A stretch of DNA of 29,101 nucleotides. It comes from a virus. The number at the start of each line of letters is the position of its first letter. The first letter of the stretch is position 1. The notes below the pieces were generated by a model that worked only from the letters and a program-made list of their open reading frames with translations, had not been told where the DNA came from and made no database searches. This document shows, piece by piece, positions 23,027 to 29,101 of the stretch. The translations under genes were made by a program, and so were the position numbers. The stretch spans positions 75 through 29,175 of IMG/VR virus record IMGVR_UViG_3300000224_000010; one strand, 5' to 3'.

Positions 23027-23145
23027 TGAAAGGTCAAACACATGGCGGTAAAGGAAGCAGTCAGCGGAAGACTGACCCAAAGAAGTTTGCAAGTAATTGG
23101 GACGCTATCTTTAAACAACCTAAAAAGAAAACAGAAAAGAAATAG
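23026..23145 (+). CDS. 39-residue basic protein (THGGKGSSQR type)
   Basis: GTG start overlapping the previous stop by one base. It reads KGQTHGGKGSSQRKTDPKKF, then ASNWDAIF, and ends Lys-rich. The 'THGGKGSxQRxTDxKxFxxNWDxIF' pattern is one I recognise from many small marine phage proteins, which supports a real gene despite its size. The ribosome binding site is weak (AAAGAAG). Function unknown. Confidence 0.62.
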   Translation: MKGQTHGGKGSSQRKTDPKKFASNWDAIFKQPKKKTEKK

Positions 23146-23146
23146 C

Positions 23147-23175
23147 TTGACTTTTACTTTATAATATGATATAAT
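23147..23175 (+). promoter_or_regulatory. Strong promoter for scaffold/capsid genes
   Basis: TTGACT (23147-23152), 17-base spacer, TATAAT (23170-23175) with a TGA extended -10. Same boxes, spacing and GCTTGACTT / TAATATG surroundings as the promoter at 18533-18561. It begins 2 bases after the stop of the 39-residue gene. Confidence 0.87.
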
Positions 23176-23221
23176 ATATAGAGTAACAACTTTAATAACT
23201 GTCCTTAGGGAGAAACAGTGA

Positions 23222-23467
23222 ATGATAGATAAAGACCTTGAAAAGTATTACAGCACTTACCGTGAACTTTTTACAAATGAAGGTTTTAAACTTTTAATTG
23301 AAGACTTAACAAACAACTCAATAGGAATTAACTCTATTGAAGCCACTAAAGATGCAAATGATATGTACTTCCGTAAAGGTCAAATGTCCATTATCGCAAG
23401 CATCATAAATCTAGAACAACAGATAGTATCAGCCGAAGAAAGTCTTGAAGAAGTGGAAGAAGATTAA
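23222..23467 (+). CDS. Small acidic protein, unknown
   Basis: An 81-residue, acidic, helical protein (MIDKDLEKYYSTYRELFTNEGFKLLIEDL ... LEQQIVSAEESLEEVEED), first gene behind the 23147-23175 promoter. AGGGAGAAACAG precedes the start. The C-terminal half is a likely coiled coil. The stop overlaps the next ATG (TAATG). Small acidic proteins here in related phages are uncharacterised; capsid-assembly partner is one possibility. Confidence 0.75.
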   Translation: MIDKDLEKYYSTYRELFTNEGFKLLIEDLTNNSIGINSIEATKDANDMYFRKGQMSIIASIINLEQQIVSAEESLEEVEED

Positions 23468-23697
23468 TGGCTTTACTCTTTGATTTCAAATGTGAAAACG
23501 GCCATGTTAATGAACGTATGGCTGATGCTGATTGTACACACATGCCATGTCTTGATTGTGAGGCTATGGCTAAAAAACTCATATCTCCTGTTCGTACTGT
23601 CCTTGACCCCATCTCTGGTGATTTTTTGGGTGCTACAGCTAAGTGGGCAAGAAACAGAAAACAGAAGTTAGAGCAAGAACGCAAGGCCAACTCTTAA
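23467..23697 (+). CDS. Small zinc-ribbon-like protein
   Basis: A 76-residue protein with an N-terminal zinc-ribbon-like arrangement: FKCENGH (Cys9, His13), Cys23 and CLDC (Cys28, Cys31), then ISGDFLGATAKWARNRKQKLEQERK. The N-terminus resembles FmdB-type zinc ribbons, which are frequent as tiny stand-alone proteins. Translationally coupled to the 81-residue gene. Its place before the scaffold hints at a structural or regulatory role in late infection, unproven. Confidence 0.75.
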   Translation: MALLFDFKCENGHVNERMADADCTHMPCLDCEAMAKKLISPVRTVLDPISGDFLGATAKWARNRKQKLEQERKANS

Positions 23698-23752
23698 CTA
23701 AGAAGCTTTGTATAATACACCTCCATAATGAGAATACTCACGGAGTTTAATA

Positions 23753-24541
23753 ATGGCAAGACTAATAGACGAGCGTACTGAAAAAGAAGAAGAAGAAAAT
23801 ACAACAGAACAAATAAGTCAACTTACAGCGGAACCTGAGTTACAGGAGACTCCCCAAGAAGACAGTATCCCTGACAAGTATAAAGGAAAATCAACTGCTG
23901 ATATTGTAAGGATGCATCAAGAGGCTGAAAAGCTCCTTGGTAGACAAAGCAGTGAAGTAGGGGAGTTACGTTCAGTTGTTGATAACTACATTCAGACACA
24001 ACTCGACACAACACCACAAGCAAGCCCAGAACCTGAAGAAGACATAGATTTTTTTACTGATCCTGATAAGGCGGTGGAAAAAGCAATTAGAAACCACCCT
24101 TCAATTAAAAAAGCTGAAGCAGTAACTCAGCAGTATAGACAGTCAGAAGCTCAAAGTCATTTACAAGAGAAACATCCTGACCTAAAAGCTATTCTGTCCG
24201 ACTCTGCTTTTATTGACTGGATCAAAGCCTCAAAAATCCGTACACAGCTTTTTGCACAGGCCGACACACAGTATGATTACGATGCTGCTGATGAACTTTT
24301 CACTAACTGGAAAGAACGTAAGCAGGTAGTTAAGCAGACTGTTGTTAATGAAAAAGCTAGTCGTAAAACTGCGGTTAAAGCAGCCTCAACAGGCAATGCC
24401 ACAGGAAGCGGTCAAAAGGCAGCACGAAAAATCTATAGACGTTCAGACATTATTAGACTTATGAAGGACGACCCTGATAGGTATTTATCTTTGAGTGACG
24501 AGATCACCCAAGCGTACCAAGAAGGTAGAGTCCGCAACTAA
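23753..24541 (+). CDS. Putative capsid scaffolding protein
   Basis: A 262-residue, highly charged, Glu/Gln-rich and helical protein located directly before the major capsid protein, the classic position of the scaffold. The N-terminus is acidic and disordered (TEKEEEENTTEQISQ), with IPDKYKGKSTADIVRMHQEA at about 46-65. The C-terminus has KIYRRSDIIRLMKDDPDRYLSLSDEITQAYQEGRVR, a basic helix pair of the kind that contacts coat protein in podovirus scaffolds. CGGAG ribosome binding site. A possible weak -10 (TATAAT at 23711-23716) in the preceding 55-base gap lacks a good -35. Confidence 0.78.
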   Translation: MARLIDERTEKEEEENTTEQISQLTAEPELQETPQEDSIPDKYKGKSTADIVRMHQEAEKLLGRQSSEVGELRSVVDNYIQTQLDTTPQASPEPEEDIDFFTDPDKAVEKAIRNHPSIKKAEAVTQQYRQSEAQSHLQEKHPDLKAILSDSAFIDWIKASKIRTQLFAQADTQYDYDAADELFTNWKERKQVVKQTVVNEKASRKTAVKAASTGNATGSGQKAARKIYRRSDIIRLMKDDPDRYLSLSDEITQAYQEGRVRN

Positions 24542-24563
24542 AACTCTTTAAGGAAGTATTATC

Positions 24564-25502
24564 ATGGCAACATCAGTATATCCCAATATGGGCGGTGCAG
24601 TAGACAACACTAGCGCAGCTAAGTTTATCCCAGAAATTTGGAGTGACGAAGTAATCGCAGCTTATCAGACTAACTTGGTTCTAGCTAACCTTGTTAAGAA
24701 GATGAGCATGACAGGTAAGAAGGGCGATGTTATTCACGTACCTAAGCCTACTCGCGGTTCTGCACACGCTAAAGTAGCTAACACCGCAGTAACCATCCAA
24801 AACTCTGTTGAGTCAGAAGTTTTGATTAACATTAACAAGCACTTTGAATTCTCTCGTTTGATTGAAGACATTACCGAAGTACAGGCTCTTGCTTCTCTAC
24901 GTCAGTTCTATACTGGTGATGCAGGTTATGGCCTAGCCAAGCAAGTAGACGATGATTTGTTTGCTCTTGGTAAGTCTTTTGGTAACGGTGACGGAACAGC
25001 TTGGAACACAAGTGCTGCTTTCCAGATCGCTGCTAACGGAACTTTGGAAGCATTTGACATTGACGGTGCTGCGGATATTAACTTATTCAAAGACAACTCT
25101 TTCCGCGCTTTGATTCAGAAGATGGATGATGCAGACGTACCAATGGACGGACGTAGCTTTATTGTTCCTCCTTCACTACGTAACGAGATCATGGGTATTG
25201 ATCGTTACTCTTCCTCTGATTTTGTAGATGGAAGAAGCACTCAAACTGGCAAGATTGGTGAGCTTTATGGGGTTGACGTTTTTGTTTCTACTAACGTTCC
25301 TGTTATCGATACTACTGGAGGTGCTTCTGTACGTGGCGCACAGTTGATCCATAAGGACACAAGTGTTCTTGCAGAGCAACAGGCAGTTCGTTCACAAATC
25401 CAGTACAAGCAGGAGTTCTTAGGCACTCTCTACACTGCTGATACTCTTTATGGTTGTCAAGTTATGCGACCAGAAGCCGGTTTTGTACTAGCTGTAGCGT
25501 AA
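24564..25502 (+). CDS. Major capsid protein (HK97-fold type)
   Basis: A 312-residue protein (MATSVYPNMGGAVDNTSAAKFIPEIWSDEVIAAY ...). Features typical of phage coat proteins: 'FIPEIWSDEVIAAYQTNLVLANLV' N-arm, a Gly-rich and beta-rich middle, FIVPPSLRNEIMG (residues about 195-207), and a C-terminal QYKQEFLGTLYTADTLYG segment. It follows the scaffold and is followed by a terminator, so it can be expressed at a high level as its own unit end. AAGGAAG ribosome binding site. No protease for prohead cleavage is visible nearby. Confidence 0.9.
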   Translation: MATSVYPNMGGAVDNTSAAKFIPEIWSDEVIAAYQTNLVLANLVKKMSMTGKKGDVIHVPKPTRGSAHAKVANTAVTIQNSVESEVLININKHFEFSRLIEDITEVQALASLRQFYTGDAGYGLAKQVDDDLFALGKSFGNGDGTAWNTSAAFQIAANGTLEAFDIDGAADINLFKDNSFRALIQKMDDADVPMDGRSFIVPPSLRNEIMGIDRYSSSDFVDGRSTQTGKIGELYGVDVFVSTNVPVIDTTGGASVRGAQLIHKDTSVLAEQQAVRSQIQYKQEFLGTLYTADTLYGCQVMRPEAGFVLAVA

Positions 25503-25519
25503 AGTTAAGAAGTAAACTA

Positions 25520-25550
25520 GGGGATTCCTTTGGAGTCCCCTTTTCTTTTT
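25520..25550 (+). terminator. Rho-independent terminator after capsid gene
   Basis: GGGGATTCC, loop TTT, GGAGTCCCC (9-bp stem with one wobble) followed by TTTTCTTTTT. It separates the capsid gene from the fibre genes, so fibre transcripts would depend on read-through or an undetected promoter. Confidence 0.85.
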
Positions 25551-25573
25551 GTTTATTTTTGTAGGGGCTATTG

Positions 25574-27241
25574 ATGGCTATATTTAGAGGTGATGGTGGA
25601 GCAGGTGATTCTAACACAGATTCCATGCTATCATTGGTTACAGCACAGGCGGTAATAGCTACTACAAAAGCAAGCGAAGCCGCATCGAGTGAAACAAACG
25701 CAAGTAATTCTGAAACAGTTGCAACAACTAAAGCAAATGAGGCTAGTGCCTCTGCAACAGAAGCAGCTAACTCAGCAACAGGTGTATCACAATATGCCAC
25801 AGCAGCCGCAAACAGTGCAACTGCGGCAGCAAACTCAGCAACTAACGCAAGCACTTCAGCAACTGCGGCAGCAAGTTCAGCAAGCTCAGTATCTAGCGAT
25901 GCAGCAGCCGCTGCTACTTCAGCCACTAATTCAGCTTCTAGTGCTACAGCATCAGCAAGTAGCGCAACTACTGCAACAACTAAAGCAAGTGAAGCGTCTA
26001 CGTCAGCATCAGGAGCATCTACATCAGCCACTAACGCGGCTACTTCCGCTACTAATGCTTCTTCTTCTGAATCTGCTGTAGCTACTAATGCTACTAACGC
26101 AGCTAATTCTGCAACCGCTGCTGCCTCGTCAGCTAGTGGAGCATCTACATCAGCTACTAACGCAAACAACTCCGCTATCGCTGCGGCTGCTAGTGCGGCC
26201 TCTATTGGTACTGATCCTAGCTTTAACTCTGTCACTGTCACAGGTACTACTGCTGTTAAGATGTCAGCAGGAACAACCGCACAGCGTCCAACAGGCGTAG
26301 CAGGACAGTTTAGATATAACACCACTGAAGGTAAGTTTGAAGGGTATTCAACGGAGTGGGGCGAAATTGGTGGTGGTGCGGCTGACCTTAGTCTTAACAG
26401 TTTCACAGGTAATGGATCAACCACTGCTTATACTTTGTCTACTTCTCCTGTCGAAGACAACACTCTTGTTTATATTGACGGTGTGTACCAGAATAAAACT
26501 GGCTATGCCATTGTTGATAACGTTCTTACATTTTCTTCTGCACCTCCAAACAGTTCTGCTATTGAGATTACAGCGGCAACGATTGCGCCAGTAACAGCAA
26601 GCACAGAGTTTAAGTTAAGCCAGTTTACAGGCAATGGAAGCACGACCGTATTTACGCTATCTGCACAGTCTCCAGAAAATAATACTAACGTGTACATTGA
26701 TGGCGTGTATCAAAGCAAGTCTAACTACGCTGTCTCTGGCACAACGCTGACGTTTAGCACTGCGCCTCCTAGCGGATCTGCGATAGAAGTTATGGCGGCA
26801 AATGCTGTTGTAGTGTCTGTTAGCACGCCTGATGACGGCACAGTGACTACAGCTAAGATAGCTAACAATGCCGTTACAACAGCAAAGATAGCTGATGCTA
26901 ACGTTACTACAGCAAAGATAGCTGATGGCTCTATTACAACTGCAAAGTTAGCCGCAGGGGTAGGAGGAGCTTTTAATGACTTTGTTATCAAGACAGCAGA
27001 TTACACCGCAGTTACGCGAGATCAGCTAATTGTAAACTCTGCAAGCGCACGGACTATTACGCTCCCCGCAAGTCCTAGCGCGGGTAATGTAGTGTTCATT
27101 AAAAACTCTGGGGCGGGTACTGTAACGGTGGCTCGCAATGGCTCAAACATAAATTCAACAGCAGACGATGGCGAACTAGCGACAGATGCAGGTGCAAGCC
27201 TTGTCTTTTGTGATTCAACTATTGGTTGGAAGGAGTTATAG
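25574..27241 (+). CDS. Tail fibre protein, modular
   Basis: A 555-residue protein starting MAIFRGDGG (ATG at 25574 with AGGGG upstream; TTG at 25571 is less likely). Residues about 20-210 are an Ala/Ser/Thr/Asn low-complexity stretch, a likely coiled-coil stalk. Then PSFNSVTVTGTTAVKMSAGTT, two about-60-residue beta modules (FTGNGSTTAYTLSTSP ... VYIDGVYQ and FTGNGSTTVFTLSAQSP ... VYIDGVYQ), a VTTAKIADxx repeat tract, and a C-terminal module TITLPASPSAGNVVF ... VARNGSN. This domain order is typical for podovirus or cyanophage-type fibres that carry receptor-binding tips. Confidence 0.85.
   Translation: MAIFRGDGGAGDSNTDSMLSLVTAQAVIATTKASEAASSETNASNSETVATTKANEASASATEAANSATGVSQYATAAANSATAAANSATNASTSATAAASSASSVSSDAAAAATSATNSASSATASASSATTATTKASEASTSASGASTSATNAATSATNASSSESAVATNATNAANSATAAASSASGASTSATNANNSAIAAAASAASIGTDPSFNSVTVTGTTAVKMSAGTTAQRPTGVAGQFRYNTTEGKFEGYSTEWGEIGGGAADLSLNSFTGNGSTTAYTLSTSPVEDNTLVYIDGVYQNKTGYAIVDNVLTFSSAPPNSSAIEITAATIAPVTASTEFKLSQFTGNGSTTVFTLSAQSPENNTNVYIDGVYQSKSNYAVSGTTLTFSTAPPSGSAIEVMAANAVVVSVSTPDDGTVTTAKIANNAVTTAKIADANVTTAKIADGSITTAKLAAGVGGAFNDFVIKTADYTAVTRDQLIVNSASARTITLPASPSAGNVVFIKNSGAGTVTVARNGSNINSTADDGELATDAGASLVFCDSTIGWKEL
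26388..26800 (+). repeat. Two copies of a fibre beta-module
   Basis: Two in-frame copies of about 190-210 bases (roughly 26388-26580 and 26608-26800) encoding 'QFTGNGSTTxxTLSxxSPExNTxVYIDGVYQxKxxYAxxxxxLTFSxAPPxxSAIEI'. The copies differ at many positions, so the duplication is not recent. Confidence 0.8.
26843..26955 (+). repeat. VTTAKIA repeat tract, four units
   Basis: About 30-base units, each with an ACTACAGC-AAGATAGCT-like core, encode VTTAKIANNA, VTTAKIADAN, VTTAKIADGS and ITTAKLA. A related decapeptide pattern starts the 28322 gene (VTADLIADDA, ITATKIASVP). Such tracts in fibres usually form beta-helical or hinge segments. Confidence 0.8.
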
Positions 27242-28114
27242 ATGGCGATTAAATTAGGCGGTGGCGGTGGAAGTGCCTCACAAGTAAACGAGATTGTAAA
27301 CTTAAATAATGACGCTGATACTGTTACTTTAGACGATGAACGCGTTTACCTAAAGGGTGGCGTGTATGAAACCACTTTAAGTAATTACCCATTAGCCAAA
27401 ACATCTCTTAAATACTTAGGAACTAATTTTAGCATAGCCGCCCAAGATACTAGTCCTTTAGGAATAGCATGGGACGGTACTTATTTTTGGGTAGCAGGAA
27501 ACAATAGCACGAAAGTACTAAAATATAATTCGTCAGGGGTTTTTGTAAGTTCTTTTAGCATATCTTCACAGGTAAGCACACCCAACGGTATTATTAATGA
27601 TGGGACTTATATTTGGGTTCTAGATTCATATACTAACAAAGTACACAAATACTCCCAAGCAGGTGTTTATCAGAACGTGTTTTGGACGACTAGCGAAGGA
27701 GTGGAAAGTAAGGGCCTCACATTTGATGGTACTCACGTTTGGGTCAGTGACCAGTCAACTGGATACGCAAACCATGATAAGTATACCGTGGCAGGAGTCT
27801 ATACAGGTGTAACTTTTAGTTCTTATGCTCAATATCAGTACGGCAGAAGCCTCGCTTGGACAGGATCGCATTTCTGGGTTGCTGATGTCAATAGCTTTAT
27901 ATCTAAATATACTTCATCCGGTGTGTACACAGGAATCACTATAAATGTCAGCTCCGTAGCCACACAATTATCAGGGATTACATACAAGGACGGTTCTTTA
28001 TTTTTACTGTCTGATGGCACCGACAAAGTTTATCAATATTCGCCCGCTGTTGGGCTACCAAGTAATGGTGGCTTTGGTGAATGGGCAGGGCAAAACTATG
28101 TGAGGATTAAATAA
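27242..28114 (+). CDS. Beta-propeller-like fibre-region protein
   Basis: A 290-residue protein. The N-terminus is Gly-rich (KLGGGGGSASQVNEIVN), then about five repeats of roughly 43 residues (74-268) built on 'GIAWDGTYFWVAG...KVLKYNSSGVFVSSF', with aromatic-W-V-x-D and V-x-K-Y landmarks: YFWVAG, YIWVLD, HVWVSD, HFWVAD, LFLLSD. This is the look of YVTN/NHL-type beta-propellers. It sits between two fibre genes behind a good AAGGAG site, so it is probably a receptor-binding or tail-tip component. Confidence 0.72.
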   Translation: MAIKLGGGGGSASQVNEIVNLNNDADTVTLDDERVYLKGGVYETTLSNYPLAKTSLKYLGTNFSIAAQDTSPLGIAWDGTYFWVAGNNSTKVLKYNSSGVFVSSFSISSQVSTPNGIINDGTYIWVLDSYTNKVHKYSQAGVYQNVFWTTSEGVESKGLTFDGTHVWVSDQSTGYANHDKYTVAGVYTGVTFSSYAQYQYGRSLAWTGSHFWVADVNSFISKYTSSGVYTGITINVSSVATQLSGITYKDGSLFLLSDGTDKVYQYSPAVGLPSNGGFGEWAGQNYVRIK

Positions 28115-28320
28115 TGGCTTTAGTAAGAGAAGAAGATTTTAAACCAAACAATAACGATTCGGCTCGCCAATGGCGCGATGAAGAACTGACTCGCACTGAC
28201 ATAGCCGCTATAGTTTCTGACTACCCTAACGCAGATGCTTACATAGCTTATAGGCAGAGCCTCAGAGCGTGGCCGTCTACTTCAGACTTCCCAGACACCC
28301 GCCCAGAATTAGGAGAGTAA
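28114..28320 (+). CDS. Putative tail-fibre assembly chaperone (Phage_tail_APC-like)
   Basis: A 68-residue protein with 'RQWRDEELTRTDIAAIV ... YIAYRQSLRAWPSTSDFPDTRPEL', close to the pattern RDxLLxxTDW...W..YRQALRDxP...FPxxP of small phage tail assembly chaperones. Those proteins are encoded right after fibre genes and help fold or attach them. The start overlaps the previous stop (TAATG). Confidence 0.7.
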   Translation: MALVREEDFKPNNNDSARQWRDEELTRTDIAAIVSDYPNADAYIAYRQSLRAWPSTSDFPDTRPELGE

Positions 28321-28321
28321 A

Positions 28322-28765
28322 ATGGCTTTAACAAAAGTAACAACAGGCGTACTTGCGGATAATTCCGTGACCGCTGACCTTATAGCTGACGATGCCGTAG
28401 GAGCAGACCAGTTAGCCGCCAGTGCAGTTGTAACAACTTCTATAGTTGATGATGCAATTACAGCAACCAAGATAGCCTCAGTACCTATTGCAGTTGGCAT
28501 TACGTCTGTCGTAACGTCTAGCTCTTTAACAGCAACTGTCAACACGCACGTTTATGTCAGCGCGGCTACTAAGACTATTACACTTCCTGCATCTCCTGCT
28601 ATTGGGCAGAGAGTCTTAATTACTGTAGGTAACTTTACAGACACAGTAGTAGCTAGGAACGGCAGTAACATAATGAGTAGCGCGACTGACTTTACAATGG
28701 ATGCCGCTTATCTCGCAATTCAATTTATATACACAGACGCAACACAAGGGTGGGTGATGTCATGA
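28322..28765 (+). CDS. Short fibre-like protein
   Basis: A 147-residue protein. Residues 1-50 are repeat-like (VTTGVLADNSVTADLIADDA ... AITATKIA). The C-terminal 65 residues (TITLPASPAIGQRVLITV ... VARNGSNIMSS ... YTDATQGWVM) match the C-terminal module of the long fibre at 25574-27241 (TITLPASPSAGNVV ... VARNGSNINST ... IGWKEL). So it looks like a reduced fibre made of the repeat tract plus the tip module. AGGAG ribosome binding site. Confidence 0.78.
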   Translation: MALTKVTTGVLADNSVTADLIADDAVGADQLAASAVVTTSIVDDAITATKIASVPIAVGITSVVTSSSLTATVNTHVYVSAATKTITLPASPAIGQRVLITVGNFTDTVVARNGSNIMSSATDFTMDAAYLAIQFIYTDATQGWVMS

Positions 28766-29101
28766 GTAATTTTTCAGATTTTATAGGTGGCGGTGGCGGT
28801 GGTGGTGGACTGCCAGTAAACATAGTATTAGGACACTCACAAACATGGGTTCCTCCTGTTGATGGCAACATCTGTATCCACGTTGTAGGCGGCGGCGGCG
28901 GAGGCACTGGCACGTCAAGTAGCGCAATGAGTGGGGGAGGGGCTGGGTATTGTAAAAAGAACTCTCTGGCAGTCACAACTTCTGGTTCATTCACTGTAGT
29001 AGTAGGAGCAGGAGGCGCAGGAAATCGTAGCGCTGCTTCCGCCACAAATGGTGGCAACACAACCGTAGCAGGTACAGGATTAGGCTCTACACTTACAGCC
29101 A
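28762..29101 (+). CDS. Glycine-rich tail protein, N-terminal part (3' end beyond right edge)
   Basis: Starts MSNFSDFIGGGGGGGGLPVN, overlapping the previous stop by 4 bases (ATGA). 113 codons are visible. Glycine runs (GGGGGG, SGGGAGYC) alternate with strands such as ICIHVV and SFTVVVGAGGAGN, the pattern of glycine-rich tail or adhesin domains. The last base starts a codon that is completed by bases 1-2 of the window (ACT, Thr); the frame then continues GARGARGAAG to the stop at 272. The joined protein would be about 203 residues. Confidence 0.78.
   Translation, partial: MSNFSDFIGGGGGGGGLPVNIVLGHSQTWVPPVDGNICIHVVGGGGGGTGTSSSAMSGGGAGYCKKNSLAVTTSGSFTVVVGAGGAGNRSAASATNGGNTTVAGTGLGSTLTA

Noticed and set aside
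25462-26424. Long minus-strand open frame (320 residues, Ala/Val/Leu-rich)
   Set aside because: It is the antisense of the Ala/Ser/Thr-rich fibre stalk; GCN/ACN/TCN codons leave the opposite strand free of stops. It also crosses the terminator and the end of the capsid gene and has no ribosome binding site.
25689-26594. Additional plus-strand frames of Gln/Leu-rich sequence within the fibre gene
   Set aside because: Frame-shifted readings of the same low-complexity repeat; the fibre frame is continuous and contains recognisable domains.
28725-29060. Proline-rich minus-strand open frame
   Set aside because: Antisense of the glycine-rich gene (GGN read as CCN).
1-29101. CRISPR arrays, tRNA or rRNA genes, insertion sequences, integrase
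   Set aside because: No regularly spaced repeat-spacer pattern, no clover-leaf-like tRNA sequence, no transposase or recombinase motifs were seen by reading; a tRNA-scan would be needed to be certain.

Overview
The window reads as a compact, strictly lytic, podovirus-like bacteriophage genome of the general kind seen in marine metagenomes. It carries a T7-type replication set (family A DNA polymerase with proofreading exonuclease, Toprim-DnaB primase-helicase, gp2.5-like single-strand binding protein, endonuclease I resolvase, RecB-like nuclease) and a full head-tail set (terminase, portal, scaffold, major capsid protein, adaptor/nozzle-like proteins, internal-virion-like proteins, fibres). 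No integrase, repressor, phage RNA polymerase, tRNA or rRNA gene was recognised. An adenosylcobalamin-dependent (class II) ribonucleotide reductase suggests a host with access to B12. The host itself cannot be named from the sequence.

Layout: two large opposing transcription units. The minus-strand early/replication unit runs leftward from about 17969 to 8678. It starts with eight very small, overlapping genes of unknown function, then a consensus sigma-70-type promoter, SSB, primase-helicase, DNA polymerase, a GIY-YIG-type protein, the RecB-like nuclease, endonuclease I, two small genes and the reductase. The plus-strand packaging/virion unit begins at 18702: putative small terminase, M15 peptidase (endolysin candidate), large terminase, portal, small basic proteins, a second promoter, scaffold, capsid, terminator, then fibres. 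It runs off the right edge at 29101 inside a glycine-rich protein. The left edge (1-8603) holds the end of such a protein, then adaptor- and nozzle-like proteins and four large virion-protein candidates. The two units converge on a bidirectional terminator at 8602-8637.

Joining base 29101 to base 1 restores one continuous glycine-rich reading frame and gives a complete map: one divergent control region, one convergent terminator, no missing module. I therefore infer that the window is probably a whole circularly closed (or circularly permuted) genome of about 29.1 kb, cut inside that gene.

The only long gene-free stretch (17970-18701) holds promoters in both directions, a dense cluster of DnaA-box-like sequences with 11-bp spaced repeats (an origin candidate), and an AT-rich leader with paired CTTAAG-centred palindromes. 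The same 12-base palindrome recurs in the leader of the replication promoter near 16.5 kb, suggesting one regulator acting on both units. Many neighbouring genes overlap by 1 to 8 bases (TAATG or ATGA), which points to translational coupling.
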